Origin: Micromonospora halophytica
GTDB lineage: Bacteria > Actinomycetota > Actinomycetes > Mycobacteriales > Micromonosporaceae
Assembly: GCF_900090245.1 (NCBI RefSeq)
Contig: NZ_FMDN01000009.1
Location: forward strand, 156,156 to 220,155
DNA length: 64,000 nucleotides
Direction of reading: 5' to 3'
Shown: positions 63,990-64,000 of the stretch, piece after piece
Numbering within the stretch: position 1 is the first letter of the stretch
How the letters are laid out: the number at the start of each line of letters is the position of its first letter
Made by a program: the position numbers and the translations under genes
Notes under the pieces: model-generated
The model's input: only the letters and a program-made list of their open reading frames with translations
What the model was told of the DNA's origin: nothing
The model's database searches: none

Positions 63990-64000
63990 CCGAACTCAGG
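63987..64000 (-). repeat. Right terminal inverted repeat of the IS
   Basis: TGACCGAACTCAGG; includes the transposase stop codon and pairs with the left repeat with one mismatch. Confidence 0.85.

Larger units (their letters stand above)
62231..64000 (+). mobile_element. IS1634-type insertion sequence
   Basis: The element spans 1,770 bp and ends exactly at the window edge. Terminal inverted repeats are CCTGAGTTTGGTCA (62231-62244) and, on the other strand, CCTGAGTTCGGTCA (63987-64000), 13 of 14 matching. It carries one transposase gene. The right-hand flank is outside the window, so the target duplication cannot be seen. Confidence 0.88.

Overview
The window is high-GC actinobacterial DNA, most likely from Micromonospora or a close relative in the Micromonosporaceae. 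The evidence is the codon usage (G/C in almost every third position), frequent GTG starts, many 4-bp stop/start overlaps, two HTH(DUF5753)-DUF397 cassettes, a small DivIVA-domain protein, a WXG100/EspC-type toxin locus and secreted plant-polymer hydrolases. This placement is inference. I recognised no rRNA, tRNA or CRISPR array.

Layout. 1-2247 (-): a dipeptide/oligopeptide-type ABC importer (lipoprotein plus a permease cut by the window edge). 2524-4719: catalase-peroxidase katG. 4783-10591: a saprophytic stretch with a secreted GH11 xylanase carrying CBM2, an unusual SDR-like protein, a DUF218-like protein that may start at CTG, and a secreted PL1 pectate lyase whose promoter carries a perfect LacI-type palindrome. 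10763-18913 (-): a complete four-gene Wadjet-type (SMC-like) anti-plasmid operon, jetABCD, with every junction a 4-bp overlap. 19088-25730: a LacI-regulated sugar ABC importer operon divergent from a glycogen-debranching-type enzyme. 25851-28397 (-): a GmrSD-type (DUF262-DUF1524) enzyme fused to an alkyltransferase-like domain. 28557-30991: a YbaB-like protein, an EspC-like T7SS protein, a WXG-type toxin with a clan-CD-like His/Cys signature, and a candidate immunity protein. 31038-34177: small DivIVA-type genes, an HTH/DUF397 cassette and a soluble Ser/Thr kinase. 34233-42825 (-): a two-gene operon of a 2,140-residue DEAD/DEAH-DUF1998 helicase with a Vsr-like nuclease region and a UvrD-like helicase with a RelE-like N-terminus, a candidate defence module. 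43125-44640: an EcsC-like gene followed by decaying gene remnants.

45179-56823 (+) is the most striking part: an apparently uncharacterised RiPP cluster. A 57-residue cysteine-free precursor is followed by a long hairpin and then by nine closely packed or overlapping genes: two JmjC/cupin oxygenases, YcaO, TfuA, an S9 peptidase, an AAC(3)-fold acetyltransferase, a GNAT acetyltransferase, a two-subunit M16 peptidase and an MFS exporter, closed by a strong terminator. YcaO plus TfuA predicts thioamidation. The oxygenases predict hydroxylation, the acetyltransferases capping or self-protection, and the peptidases leader removal.

56911-64000: a CehA/PHP-type gene with a one-base frameshift in a C6 run, a small membrane-anchored protein, a second HTH/DUF397 cassette, a decayed third copy, an A/T-richer DUF262 plus nucleotidyltransferase pair, and an IS1634-type element (62231-64000, both inverted repeats visible) that has removed the 5' end of the nucleotidyltransferase gene. 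The window therefore combines polymer degradation, at least three defence-type loci, a toxin/immunity locus and a specialised-metabolite cluster, as is typical of an accessory part of an actinomycete chromosome.
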